This document shows, piece after piece, positions 1 to 8,458 of a DNA stretch of 64,000 bases. The first letter of the stretch is position 1, and every line of letters begins with the position of its first letter. Where the stretch lies: assembly GCA_964458575.1 (NCBI GenBank), contig CAYWMD010000015.1, forward strand, positions 43,472-107,471. The letters are read 5' to 3'. This stretch comes from CAYWMD01 sp964458575. GTDB taxonomy: Bacteria; Verrucomicrobiota; Verrucomicrobiia; Limisphaerales; JADLHS01. Under the pieces are notes generated by a model. The model saw nothing but the letters and a program-made list of their open reading frames with translations, was not told the DNA's origin and made no database searches. The translations under genes and the position numbers were made by a program.

Positions 1-95
1 ACGTGGAGGAAACCATTTTTCGCACGGTGGATGAAGTGATGAAAAAGGTGGGCGCGAAACGGGAAATGGTGAAATCAGAACGCGTCCCGAAATGA
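1..95 (+). CDS. C-terminal end of an upstream gene (partial)
   Basis: A frame open from base 3 gives about 30 residues, rich in Lys and Glu, ending S-E-R-V-P-K before a TGA at 93-95. The composition and the ATGA overlap with the next start are what one expects of a real gene end, but the fragment is too short to assign to a family. The next gene's start codon overlaps this stop, although that junction is made by a repeat element and may not be an ancestral operon junction. Confidence 0.5.
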   Translation, partial: VEETIFRTVDEVMKKVGAKREMVKSERVPK

Positions 96-2455
96 ACATC
101 CAACATCCAACATCCAACATCGAACCTCCAATAAATGGTTTCCGGCGTGGGATTACTTCTTCGGTGTTGGTGGTTGGATGTTGGCTGTTGGATGCTGCGG
201 TTCTCCACGCAGCTGCGCTGCCCACCTTCCAGGAAGCCATGCAGGCCAGGCGCGACGTCTGGGGCGAAGCCGCGATGGCGCAGCCCAACGGCGCCAGTTA
301 TGAATTCTTTGCGCCCCTGCTGCCACCGCCGCGCTACGTCAACGCCGACTTCCGCGATTATCCGATTGTGCTGAGCGCGCCGAACGCGCCGGTCAAGGCG
401 CGGCTGATCTCCAACGGCAATGGCTTGAATCTCAAGGGCGGCGCGCGGAGTTGGAACGATGTCGGCACAGCGGTGAAGTTCCGGGTCGGGCCGGATCAAT
501 TCCTGTTTGGCAGCCTGCGCGACCGCGTGAGCGAACCGACCCTGGCCGAGGGCTGGCTGCCCATCGTGCAGATCCATTACACCCATCGTTCGCCGGTGCA
601 GTCGGAAGGCGTTGTTCCGTTGGACCAAAAAAAGTTTGAGCTGCCGCCGGAGATTTACCGGCTGGAAGCGTTTGCCGCCACCGGTGCCGCCTTGACCAGC
701 AATGGCGTGGTGCTCGTCAAATTTGACCTCGCCCAAGGCACGAACGGCTTCGTGGCGGCCGACTTGGAATGCCAAGCCACGCTTAAGTTTGACGCCGGAC
801 GACTCACGGACGAAAAAGACCAAGTGCTGGTGTTCTGCGATTCGAGCTGGAAACTCGAGCGCGGAATGTTGGTGGCACGGCTTAGGCCGGGTACTGCCTC
901 GACTTTGGCGATTCCCACCAAACCCGTGGCCGCAAACGCCAGCCGGCGCATTTTCACCCAGCCATTCTCGCTCGCGACTTACGATGAACATCGCGTTGCC
1001 TGCGCCGACACCTGGCGCAAGATCGTTTCGCAAGGAATGAACGTCCTCACCCCCGAGCCACTCGTGAACAACGCGTGGCGGCATCTCATTTGCCAGAACT
1101 TCGAATTGATCAACGGCGACCGCATTTTTTACAGCGCCGGCAATCAGTACGAGAAGCTCTACGAGTCCGAGGGCAGCGACGCGATGCTGGCGATGTTATG
1201 GTGGGGCTACGAAGGCGACGCCCGCCGGCTGATCGTGCCCCTGTTGGATTTCACCCGGAAAGGACTGGAGTTTCATCAGGCGGGTTTCAAGATTCTGGAC
1301 GTGTGCCATTACTACTGGCAAACGCACGACGCCACGGCGCTGTCGGAATGGCGGTCGCGGTGGGAAAAGGAGGCGCAGCGGCTCGTCAACAACCGCACCG
1401 GCGAAGGCGGCCTGTTTCCGAAGGAGCAATATTGCGGCGACATCTACACGTACGTTTACAGTCTCAACGCAAACGCCAAGGCGTGGCGCGCGATTCGAGA
1501 TCTCAGTGCCGTGCTGGCGGCGGCGGGTGAAACCGCGGAAGCGAATCGCTACGCCACCGTCGCGGCCGAGTTCAAGCAGCCCATCCTGGCCGCCATCGAG
1601 AAGAGCGTGAGCCACGAGACCACGCCGCCCTTTGTACCCGTGGCGCTGTTCGGCGCCGAGCTGGTGCATGATCCCATTCTGCATTCGCGGATCGGCAGCT
1701 ACTGGAACATCATCATCGGTTTCACGATGGCGAGCGGGATTTTTCCCTCGGGCAGCGAGGAAGCAGGCTGGATTGCGCACTACCAGGAACAGCACGGCGG
1801 TCTGTGCATGGGCATGCTGCGCGCGGGCGGCGGCCAGTTCAATTTCTGGACCGGCGAACATCGCATCAACCCGCTCTACGGCACGCGCTACGCCCTGGAC
1901 ACGTTGCGGCGCGACGATCCCGAGCGCGCACTGGTGAGTTTTTACGGCATGTTGGCGCAGGGATTCACGCGCAACACGTTCATCGGCGGCGAGGGCTGCA
2001 ATCTCGACCCGGTGGATGAGGATGGACGCATGTTCTACTGCCCGCCCAACAGCGCCGCCAATGCGCACTTCCTTTCCATGCTGCGTTATCTGCTCGTACA
2101 GGATTGGGATCTGGACGACGACGGCAAACCGGAGACGCTGCGCCTTGCTTTCGCCACGCCGAAACGCTGGCTGGAAGATGGAAAGACGATCGAGGTGGAG
2201 CGCGCGCCAACAGCATTCGGTCCGGTTTCGTTCAAGATCGGATCAAAGCTCAGCGAGGGCAAAGTAACGGGTGAATTTGATCTGCCGACTCGCAATCCGG
2301 CCACGCGCACGCAGGCGAGAATCCGTTTGCCCGACGGCTGGCGCATCGCTTCCGTGCAAGTCAACGGACGGAAGGCCGCCGCCGATGCCGACGGCGCGGT
2401 GGATTTGTCCGGGCGCACCGGCAAGCTCACAGTGGTGGCGACTGTGGTTCAGTGA
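92..2455 (+). CDS. secreted six-hairpin glycosidase-like protein
   Basis: The 787-residue protein resembles (alpha/alpha)6-barrel proteins of the six-hairpin glycosidase superfamily (rhamnosidase, trehalase and debranching-enzyme relatives). It has an N-terminal beta-rich part (about 45-300), a helical barrel with Trp- and acid-rich stretches (about 315-690, including Y-E-S-E-G-S-D near 355 and C-P-P-N-S-A-A-N near 650) and a short beta C-terminus. A hydrophobic stretch at residues 24-42 is a likely signal peptide, so the protein probably acts on glycans outside the cytoplasm. Residues 1-35 are encoded by an inverted-repeat element, so the start is uncertain: ATG at 92 (overlapping the upstream stop) or GTG at 164. 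The substrate cannot be told. The family call is moderate and the gene itself is certain. Confidence 0.72.
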   Translation: MNIQHPTSNIEPPINGFRRGITSSVLVVGCWLLDAAVLHAAALPTFQEAMQARRDVWGEAAMAQPNGASYEFFAPLLPPPRYVNADFRDYPIVLSAPNAPVKARLISNGNGLNLKGGARSWNDVGTAVKFRVGPDQFLFGSLRDRVSEPTLAEGWLPIVQIHYTHRSPVQSEGVVPLDQKKFELPPEIYRLEAFAATGAALTSNGVVLVKFDLAQGTNGFVAADLECQATLKFDAGRLTDEKDQVLVFCDSSWKLERGMLVARLRPGTASTLAIPTKPVAANASRRIFTQPFSLATYDEHRVACADTWRKIVSQGMNVLTPEPLVNNAWRHLICQNFELINGDRIFYSAGNQYEKLYESEGSDAMLAMLWWGYEGDARRLIVPLLDFTRKGLEFHQAGFKILDVCHYYWQTHDATALSEWRSRWEKEAQRLVNNRTGEGGLFPKEQYCGDIYTYVYSLNANAKAWRAIRDLSAVLAAAGETAEANRYATVAAEFKQPILAAIEKSVSHETTPPFVPVALFGAELVHDPILHSRIGSYWNIIIGFTMASGIFPSGSEEAGWIAHYQEQHGGLCMGMLRAGGGQFNFWTGEHRINPLYGTRYALDTLRRDDPERALVSFYGMLAQGFTRNTFIGGEGCNLDPVDEDGRMFYCPPNSAANAHFLSMLRYLLVQDWDLDDDGKPETLRLAFATPKRWLEDGKTIEVERAPTAFGPVSFKIGSKLSEGKVTGEFDLPTRNPATRTQARIRLPDGWRIASVQVNGRKAAADADGAVDLSGRTGKLTVVATVVQ
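96..195. repeat. inverted heptamer repeat element
   Basis: The left arm has three exact tandem copies of ACATCCA plus ACATCGA (96-123). The right arm has TGGATGT, TGGCTGT and TGGATGC (175-195), which is the same heptamer reversed. The arms could pair over a loop of about 51 bases. From memory, similar sequences translating as N-I-Q-H-P-T-S-N-I are scattered through verrucomicrobial genomes, so this is probably a dispersed non-coding element. Here it overlaps the start and signal-peptide region of the glycosidase-like gene. Confidence 0.75.
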
Positions 2456-2501
2456 TCTGCAGGCGCTCAGGCAGGGTCACCTCGGCGATTTGAGCGGCGA
2501 A

Positions 2502-4580
2502 TCAAAAATCCTTGGGGAAGGCTTCGCGATACTTGCGCCCCTGACGAAAGGCTTCCAAATGCGCGTTCAACTGCGACAGCAATTCGAACCGCCCGGTTTG
2601 TTCCGCCAGTCGCACGGCGCGCTCCGCGACTGCGACGGCTTCGCGGAACTCACCGGCTTCGGACAACGCAACTGCGAGCGTGTCCTGATACAGGGGATTG
2701 CGATTTCGGGATAACCTGCAAGCGTCCCCCGCCAGTTTAACGGCCTCCGGCAGATTGCGAATCGTGGCGTCGCTTTCCGTCGCCAAAATCCAGGCGAGGT
2801 CATTCATGGCGCCAACGTAGTTGGGTTGATACGCCATCGCTTTTCGAAAGTGCATGACCGCCTCGGCATAGCGCCGTCGTTGAGCCAAAGCTGCGGCGAG
2901 GTAGTAATGCGACTCGGCATTTTCGGGATCGAGGCGGATGGCCGCGAACAGACAGCTCATGCCCGGCTCGTCGTTTCCTTGCATGAGCATTACGTTGCCC
3001 AAGCGCGTCATGGCATCGCCCGAGTCCGCCTTGCAACGCAAGGCGTTGCGAAAGCTGGCTTCGGCTTCGCTCCAGCGGCCTTGCAGTGCGAGGGCTTTGC
3101 CCTGACTGTAGTGCGCCTCCTCGTAATCCGGCCGCAGTTGAATCGCATGACGATAATTTGCGACCGCCTCGTCCAGCCGACCTTGCACACCAAGGGCATT
3201 GCCAATGCTGTAATAGGCCTCAGGATAATCCTGGCGCAACCGGAGCGATTGCTGGAAACGCGCGATTGCTTCGCGCTGGTTTCCCTGCATGGACAGCGCC
3301 GTGCCCAGATTGTGATACCCCAGGGCGTTGTCGTCCGGGCTGACAGTGACCGCGCGTTCAAATGCGGTCACGCCGTTACGCCAGTATTGGACTTGGAAGT
3401 GCGTAGCCAATGCGCTGGCTGCCAGAATGCTCGCACCCGCACCGACCAACGCGGCCTGGCCGTACCGCCAACGGGACATCAGATTGCTCACACCCCAGGT
3501 CACCATAATGAAGAGGCCAACAATCGGGACATAAGTATAGCGATCAGCCCGGGATTGGCTGCCCACTTGTATGAGACCGATTACCGGCACCAGCGTGATC
3601 AAAAACCAAAACCACCCCACCAACAAGTAAGGCGCACGGCGTGCGAGCCACACTACAGCGATCGCGACTGCCAGAATAACCAGACCTGCCGCCAAGGCGG
3701 ATTCCAGCGTCAACGTCTTGGGATAGGGGTAAAATGGAGCCAGGTCCACCGGCCAAAAACATTTGCCCAAGTACCAGGCGTAGGAGACGCACGTGTTCAA
3801 CAGGCGCATCTCAATCGGGATAATGTCCGTTTTGACCACCGCGCCTCCGTGCTCTTGCGCCAAAAAGGTGATTACGCCCGAGCCCGCCGACAGGAGAAAA
3901 AACGGCATCTTCTCCCGAAGCAGAGGCATAACGGGCTTTTGCTGATGTTGTGCCGGCGAGGAGAGACGGCCCAAAGGCCAATAATCCAGCAGCAGCATGA
4001 CGAACGGCAATGGCACGAGCATCGGCTTGCTCATCAAGCCCAAGCAAAACAAGGCCAGTGACATAACATAGTTCAGTTTGCCAGCCCGGTGCTGGCCCTG
4101 CGTCCCGCGAACGTACCGCAGGTAGAACCACAGGGTCATCAAACCGAAACAAGTGCTCAACACGTCTTTGCGCTCCGAGATCCAAGCCACCGATTCGACA
4201 TGCAGCGGATGCAAAGCAAACAATGCAGCCACAAAGCCGCTCCGCATCTGAGCACCAGTCATGCGCCAGAGCAAAAGGAACAACAAAACGGCATTGGCGA
4301 TGTGCAGCCCCAGGTTGACGAAGTGGTGACCGGTGGGGTTATCGCCGAAAATCTGGCAATCGAGCATGTGCGACACCCATGTCACCGGGTGCCAGTTGGA
4401 CGCATGAAACGAGGTGAACGCCCAGGCCAATCCCCTTGCGGAGAGGCCGTGAAAAACTTTCGGGTTGTTGGTTACATACTGCGGATCATCAAAATGCAGG
4501 AACTTCGCCTGCCGGATGGGCCAATAGGCCGCGACCGTGACCAAGGCCAGGAGGAATGATATGAAGACCGCACGGCGCAT
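2502..4580 (-). CDS. TMTC-like membrane glycosyltransferase with C-terminal TPR repeats
   Basis: The 692-residue protein has two parts. Residues 1-400 hold about ten hydrophobic helices with an acidic pair just after the first helix (H-F-D-D-P near 29-33) and a conserved H-P-L-H-V-E-S-V-A-W-I-S-E-R-K-D loop near 122-137, typical of the PMT/DUF1736 (TMTC) class of lipid-linked sugar transferases. Residues from about 414 hold roughly seven TPR units. By analogy it would transfer a sugar to exported proteins at the cytoplasmic membrane, with the TPRs recognising substrates; this role is inferred. It converges with the glycosidase-like gene, leaving 46 bp between them. It stands alone on its strand, divergent from nothing obvious. 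The ATG start is the first in frame before the first helix. Confidence 0.82.
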   Translation of the reverse strand: MRRAVFISFLLALVTVAAYWPIRQAKFLHFDDPQYVTNNPKVFHGLSARGLAWAFTSFHASNWHPVTWVSHMLDCQIFGDNPTGHHFVNLGLHIANAVLLFLLLWRMTGAQMRSGFVAALFALHPLHVESVAWISERKDVLSTCFGLMTLWFYLRYVRGTQGQHRAGKLNYVMSLALFCLGLMSKPMLVPLPFVMLLLDYWPLGRLSSPAQHQQKPVMPLLREKMPFFLLSAGSGVITFLAQEHGGAVVKTDIIPIEMRLLNTCVSYAWYLGKCFWPVDLAPFYPYPKTLTLESALAAGLVILAVAIAVVWLARRAPYLLVGWFWFLITLVPVIGLIQVGSQSRADRYTYVPIVGLFIMVTWGVSNLMSRWRYGQAALVGAGASILAASALATHFQVQYWRNGVTAFERAVTVSPDDNALGYHNLGTALSMQGNQREAIARFQQSLRLRQDYPEAYYSIGNALGVQGRLDEAVANYRHAIQLRPDYEEAHYSQGKALALQGRWSEAEASFRNALRCKADSGDAMTRLGNVMLMQGNDEPGMSCLFAAIRLDPENAESHYYLAAALAQRRRYAEAVMHFRKAMAYQPNYVGAMNDLAWILATESDATIRNLPEAVKLAGDACRLSRNRNPLYQDTLAVALSEAGEFREAVAVAERAVRLAEQTGRFELLSQLNAHLEAFRQGRKYREAFPKDF

Positions 4581-4648
4581 CGTTCAGTGTTTCGTTGGGG
4601 ATCATTGGCGAGACTCCTGCCTCTCGTCAATACAAGCACGCATAAAAA

Positions 4649-4672
4649 AACCCAACCCTCGCGGGTTGGGTT
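4649..4672 (-). terminator. intrinsic terminator of the PEP-CTERM gene
   Basis: A perfect 10-bp stem (AACCCAACCC / GGGTTGGGTT) with the 4-base loop TCGC. Read on the minus strand, the stem is followed by a run of T (complement of the A run at 4644-4650). It lies 20 bp past the stop codon of the PEP-CTERM gene and has the textbook rho-independent form. An A run also lies on the other side, but on the plus strand the stem is followed by A rather than T, so it should work mainly for the minus strand. Confidence 0.88.
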
Positions 4673-4691
4673 CGAAAAAAACCGTGGCGAT

Positions 4692-5612
4692 TCAACACCG
4701 CCGCGAGCGGCACCATCCTCTCAACGCAAGCAGTCCCAAACCCGCCAGCCATGCGGAGGTCGGCTCTGGAACTTGTGGCGTTACATCGGCCCAAGTGGTC
4801 CCAATTCTCAGATCATCCACGATGATCACATTCGGATTCAGATTGTTGGCGCGCTGGGTCAGGAAGAGGCTCCCAATCTGGGCGTTATCGGTCGTTGCCG
4901 TGGTCGTGATCAAGGTCTCGGTCGGCGCGCTGCCGCTGCCGAAGGTTGAAGATAACGGATTGATCCACATTTTAACCACGTCGTCGCTCGCGCCGGCGTT
5001 AAAAGTATATCCGACCACCACGAAAATCGTATCGGAGGTGTTAAAAGTCTGTCCCGTGTACCAGACTTGATCGGAGGCGTTGCCCACCTTCTGCGTTCCG
5101 ATTTCAAACCCGGCATTCGCATCTCCGAAAACCTTGGGACGAACCAGCGTTCTGCCCGCCAGCGTTGTCGTTGGCACTGCCGTAGTCTGCGACGCAGCGC
5201 CCGCACTGTGAAACGTGGCAAAAAAAGCCCCCGCAGATTGCAACGTTGTTCCGAGATCGGTGATTTGAAAGGCCATGGAGTAGTAAATAGTTCCGCTGTT
5301 GACAATCGAATCCATGGCAAATCGTGAATATGTGGAAGTGGCTGACGGAATGATCTTTGCACTGTTACCGCCACTTGTCGCCAGACCGGAAACAGTCAAG
5401 CTCCCGCTGTTGATGATGGTGGTGGGTGCCGCCGCCCCCACCCGATACCAAGTCAACCCCTGGGCGTTGGTCTGGCCGATTAAGTCAGTCGTCGCCGTGT
5501 AGGCCGTGCCGGGTGGCGTTGCCGTCGCGTCGGCAAATGGCTCGTAGTTGGGAAGCGCGTATGATGCGGTTACGAAGGTAATCGAAGCTAAAACACCCAA
5601 AATATTCTTCAT
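4692..5612 (-). CDS. PEP-CTERM sorted secreted protein
   Basis: The 306-residue protein starts with a signal peptide (M-K-N-I-L-G-V-L-A-S-I-T-F ending A-S-Y-A). It ends with a PEP-CTERM tripartite signal: V-P-E-P-T-S, a hydrophobic helix, then R-S-R-R-C. Such proteins are thought to be processed by an exosortase and displayed at the surface; no exosortase is encoded in this window. The body (about 22-278) is a Ser/Thr-rich beta domain that starts Y-E-P-F and ends T-T-W-A-D-V-T-P. The same domain closes two other secreted proteins here. ATG 5612 is preferred over an upstream in-frame start because it begins the signal peptide and has GAG 8 bases upstream. It has its own promoter and terminator, so it is monocistronic. 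Confidence 0.88.
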   Translation of the reverse strand: MKNILGVLASITFVTASYALPNYEPFADATATPPGTAYTATTDLIGQTNAQGLTWYRVGAAAPTTIINSGSLTVSGLATSGGNSAKIIPSATSTYSRFAMDSIVNSGTIYYSMAFQITDLGTTLQSAGAFFATFHSAGAASQTTAVPTTTLAGRTLVRPKVFGDANAGFEIGTQKVGNASDQVWYTGQTFNTSDTIFVVVGYTFNAGASDDVVKMWINPLSSTFGSGSAPTETLITTTATTDNAQIGSLFLTQRANNLNPNVIIVDDLRIGTTWADVTPQVPEPTSAWLAGLGLLALRGWCRSRRC

Positions 5613-5646
5613 ACAATTCTCGGGCTCTGAGGTTATGTTCTGATGG

Positions 5647-5675
5647 ATAATATAAAGGTCTCGCCTGTTGGTCAA
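5647..5675 (-). promoter_or_regulatory. sigma70-type promoter of the PEP-CTERM gene
   Basis: On the minus strand TTGACC (5670-5675) is followed by a 17-base spacer and TATTAT (5647-5652). Both hexamers are close to consensus and the spacing is optimal. Transcription would start near 5640, giving a leader of about 28 bases before the ATG at 5612. This is the clearest promoter seen in the window. Confidence 0.75.
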
Positions 5676-5783
5676 CGTTTTTTTTGATGGTCTTGATAAC
5701 TAATAAAAATCTGGACATTGTTGGATTCTTGATTCTTAATCGCTTAGTTCTAGTTTCTAACACAAAAACGTGTGTGGTGGATT

Positions 5784-8327
5784 ATGAATAAGACATTCCT
5801 AGCTCTCTACTCAGTCGTCCTCGGCCTGCTGTGTTCATCTGCAAACGCCCAACTGTTCTGGGACATCAACGGCACTGCGCCCGGTGCCGGCGGCGCAACT
5901 CCTTCGGGCACTTGGGACACGGCAACGGCAAACTGGAATTCCGACGCGACCGGCGGCGCGGGCGGTACTGTCGGTACGTGGAGCGATGGCAATACAGCCT
6001 ACTTCGCGGCAGGCAGTGACGCCACCGGCAGCTACACGGTCAATGTGGATGGGACACAAACTCCGTCCCAAATCACATTCGGATACGGCGACGTGACGCT
6101 CAGCGCCGGCACGCTCGATTTTCCCGGCGGCGGCGTGATTCAAGTGGATGCGACTTCGGCCACCATCAACTCCGTCCTGAGTGGTGGGACCTTGGCCGCC
6201 TTGAACAAGCTTGGCACCGGCATCTTGGTCCTGGGTGGAAACAATACCTTCTCGAACACCCTGTCCATCGCCCAAGGAACGGTACGCATGGGCGCTTCGG
6301 GCGACATCCTTCCGGTCGCCGCAGTCCAGGTATCGAGCGGGGCCACGCTGGACTTAAACGGCAACAGCGTAGCCATCGGTTCTCTCGGCGCGGCGGGCTT
6401 CAGCGTCAATTCCACCGTCAACTTGGGCAGCGGCACACTGACCAACCTTGGCATCGGCGCCAACACGCGCTATGACGGCGCCATCATCGGCAGCGGCGGC
6501 CTGACCATGACCGGCACCAACACTTTGGGGCTTATCGGTACTAATTCGCCATCGTTGAACACCTTCACCGGCAAAACGGTGATTCTGGGCGGCACCCTCA
6601 GCATCTTTGGCGATAGTTCCCTGGGTACGCCTCCGGGTGGCTACGTTGCGGATCAAATCACCATCAACGGCGGAACGCTTAACCTGGCCCGGTCGGCCGT
6701 GGATATTGGCGCAACCCGCGGGATCTACGTCGGTTCAATCGGCGGAGCACTCGGTGTCAGCTCCAGCCAGACCGCGACCATTCGGTCGGACATCACCGGC
6801 CCGGGCGGATTGACCAAAACCGGCTCCGGGAACGTGAACCTCAATGGGACAAACACTTTCTCGGGCGGCTTCACCATCACGGGTGGCGGAGTCCGCTTTA
6901 ACAGCGACATCTGCGCCGGCACCGCGCCCATCACCATTACTCCGGCCAGCACCGTGTTCTTGCGCAATCTGACACCGCCGGGAAGCAGTTCCACCGTGAC
7001 CAATGCCATCACGCTCAACACCGGCGTAGCTCTGGCCGAACTGGTGTCGGCCACCCCTGATACGTTTATTCTCAGTGGTCCGATCAGCGGGTCGGGCCCG
7101 CTGATTCGTGGCGGCACCCAAACTGGCAACAGTGGCACGGTGGTGTTGAGCGGCGACAACAGCGGCTGGAGCGGCGGATTGTTCCTCCATCGCGGCGTGC
7201 AGGCGCTCGGTCATCCGAACGCGCTGGGCAGCACGGCGACGCTCATCAATCCGCACGTCAACGCGAGCACGGTCAACACCGTTGTCCTGCGGGCGACGAC
7301 GCCGCTGACCGGCGCGAATGCGGTCAGCACGCCGATCAACATCGTCATCACCAATGCCGCGTGGCACTTCTCCATTGGCGGCGCGAACGCGCTGGAATTC
7401 GCCGGCGCCATTGACCTCGGGCCAAACACCGCGCTCACGCCGATCATCACTGTCACCAACACCGGTGGGACCATTTTCTCAGGCGCCATCGGTGGCGGCA
7501 CGGGGATCGGTCTCACCAAAGCGGGCATCAACACCCTGACCTTGAGCGGCGTGAACACCTACGACGGCCCGACCACCGTTAACGCCGGCACCCTGCTGGT
7601 CAATGCCCCGGGCAGCCTCGCCAGCGGCAGCACCGTCACCGTGAATTCGGGCGCCACCTTGGGCGGCTCGGGAACGATCAATGGACCGGTAACGGTGGCC
7701 AGTGGTGGAAGCATCGGCGCGGGCTCCAGTGCGGGCACCTTGACCGTGGCGAACGGCTTGGACTTGAGCGCCGGGGGCACGAACGTGTGGGAACTGGCGG
7801 CGAACAGCGCCAGCAACCCGGGAACGGATTTCGACCAGATCGTTCTGACGGGCGGCAATCTTGTCCTCAGCGGTTCAGCCGCGCTCCAGATCAAATTCAC
7901 CGGTTCAGTAAACTTCACGGATCCATTCTGGGCGGCCAATCACACCTGGAAGATCATCAACGGCTCGAATCCGGGAAGCTCGACTTTTGCAACGCTGAGC
8001 GGCACCAACGGCATCACCGCCGGGACCTTTGCCGTGTCGGCGGACACAACGGGCGTTTACCTGAATTACACCACGGCGGTGTCCCCGGCGACTCCGCGGC
8101 CCAACATCACCTCGATTACTGGCGCCGGCACAACCAGCGTGATCGTGAACTATACCAACACCGTCGCCGGCACGAATTACGTTTTGCAGTACAACACGAA
8201 TCTGAACTCGGCGACCTGGGTGAACGTCACCACGAATCAGGCTGCAGGCACGACGGCGTCGCAAACGAACAACCCGCCTGCGGGCACCACGAACCGCTAC
8301 TATCGCGTTTACTTCGTCACCCCGTGA
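5784..8327 (+). CDS. autotransporter-associated beta-strand repeat (PATR) surface protein
   Basis: The 847-residue secreted protein has a clear signal peptide (M-N-K-T-F-L-A-L ... S-S-A-N-A). A long Gly/Thr/Asn-rich body shows recurring units of the form L-T-K-x-G-x-x-x-L-x-L-x-G-x-N-T-(F/Y)-x-G, the hallmark of PATR beta-helix proteins; good copies lie near residues 335-365 and 570-600. No autotransporter barrel is present. The last 80 residues form a different module (Y-V-L-Q-Y-N-T-N-L-N-S-A-T-W ... R-Y-Y-R-V-Y-F) shared with three other secreted proteins here. The ATG at 5784 is chosen over GTG at 5772 because it directly precedes the signal peptide and has GGTGG 5 bases upstream. Likely role: surface or extracellular fibre or adhesin; ligand unknown. 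Confidence 0.85.
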   Translation: MNKTFLALYSVVLGLLCSSANAQLFWDINGTAPGAGGATPSGTWDTATANWNSDATGGAGGTVGTWSDGNTAYFAAGSDATGSYTVNVDGTQTPSQITFGYGDVTLSAGTLDFPGGGVIQVDATSATINSVLSGGTLAALNKLGTGILVLGGNNTFSNTLSIAQGTVRMGASGDILPVAAVQVSSGATLDLNGNSVAIGSLGAAGFSVNSTVNLGSGTLTNLGIGANTRYDGAIIGSGGLTMTGTNTLGLIGTNSPSLNTFTGKTVILGGTLSIFGDSSLGTPPGGYVADQITINGGTLNLARSAVDIGATRGIYVGSIGGALGVSSSQTATIRSDITGPGGLTKTGSGNVNLNGTNTFSGGFTITGGGVRFNSDICAGTAPITITPASTVFLRNLTPPGSSSTVTNAITLNTGVALAELVSATPDTFILSGPISGSGPLIRGGTQTGNSGTVVLSGDNSGWSGGLFLHRGVQALGHPNALGSTATLINPHVNASTVNTVVLRATTPLTGANAVSTPINIVITNAAWHFSIGGANALEFAGAIDLGPNTALTPIITVTNTGGTIFSGAIGGGTGIGLTKAGINTLTLSGVNTYDGPTTVNAGTLLVNAPGSLASGSTVTVNSGATLGGSGTINGPVTVASGGSIGAGSSAGTLTVANGLDLSAGGTNVWELAANSASNPGTDFDQIVLTGGNLVLSGSAALQIKFTGSVNFTDPFWAANHTWKIINGSNPGSSTFATLSGTNGITAGTFAVSADTTGVYLNYTTAVSPATPRPNITSITGAGTTSVIVNYTNTVAGTNYVLQYNTNLNSATWVNVTTNQAAGTTASQTNNPPAGTTNRYYRVYFVTP

Positions 8328-8458
8328 GGCTGGGAATTCAGCCCGGGTGATGGTGTGCCTTAACAATTCGATTGACGCTCCCCTGGCAGGGTGCAAGTTT
8401 GGCTGGTGACAAACGCCGTAAGCGGCGGGCCGAAGCCAGAGGCGAATTGAATGAACGC

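Noticed and set aside
96..123. Tandem ACATCCA copies as a CRISPR-like or satellite array
   Set aside because: Units are 7 bp with no spacers and no cas genes nearby; the reverse copies at 175-195 show it is an inverted repeat element.
2826..4061. 411-codon plus-strand open frame opposite the TPR transferase gene
   Set aside because: Antisense shadow; no motif, no ribosome-binding site, and the opposite frame has clear TPR units and membrane helices.
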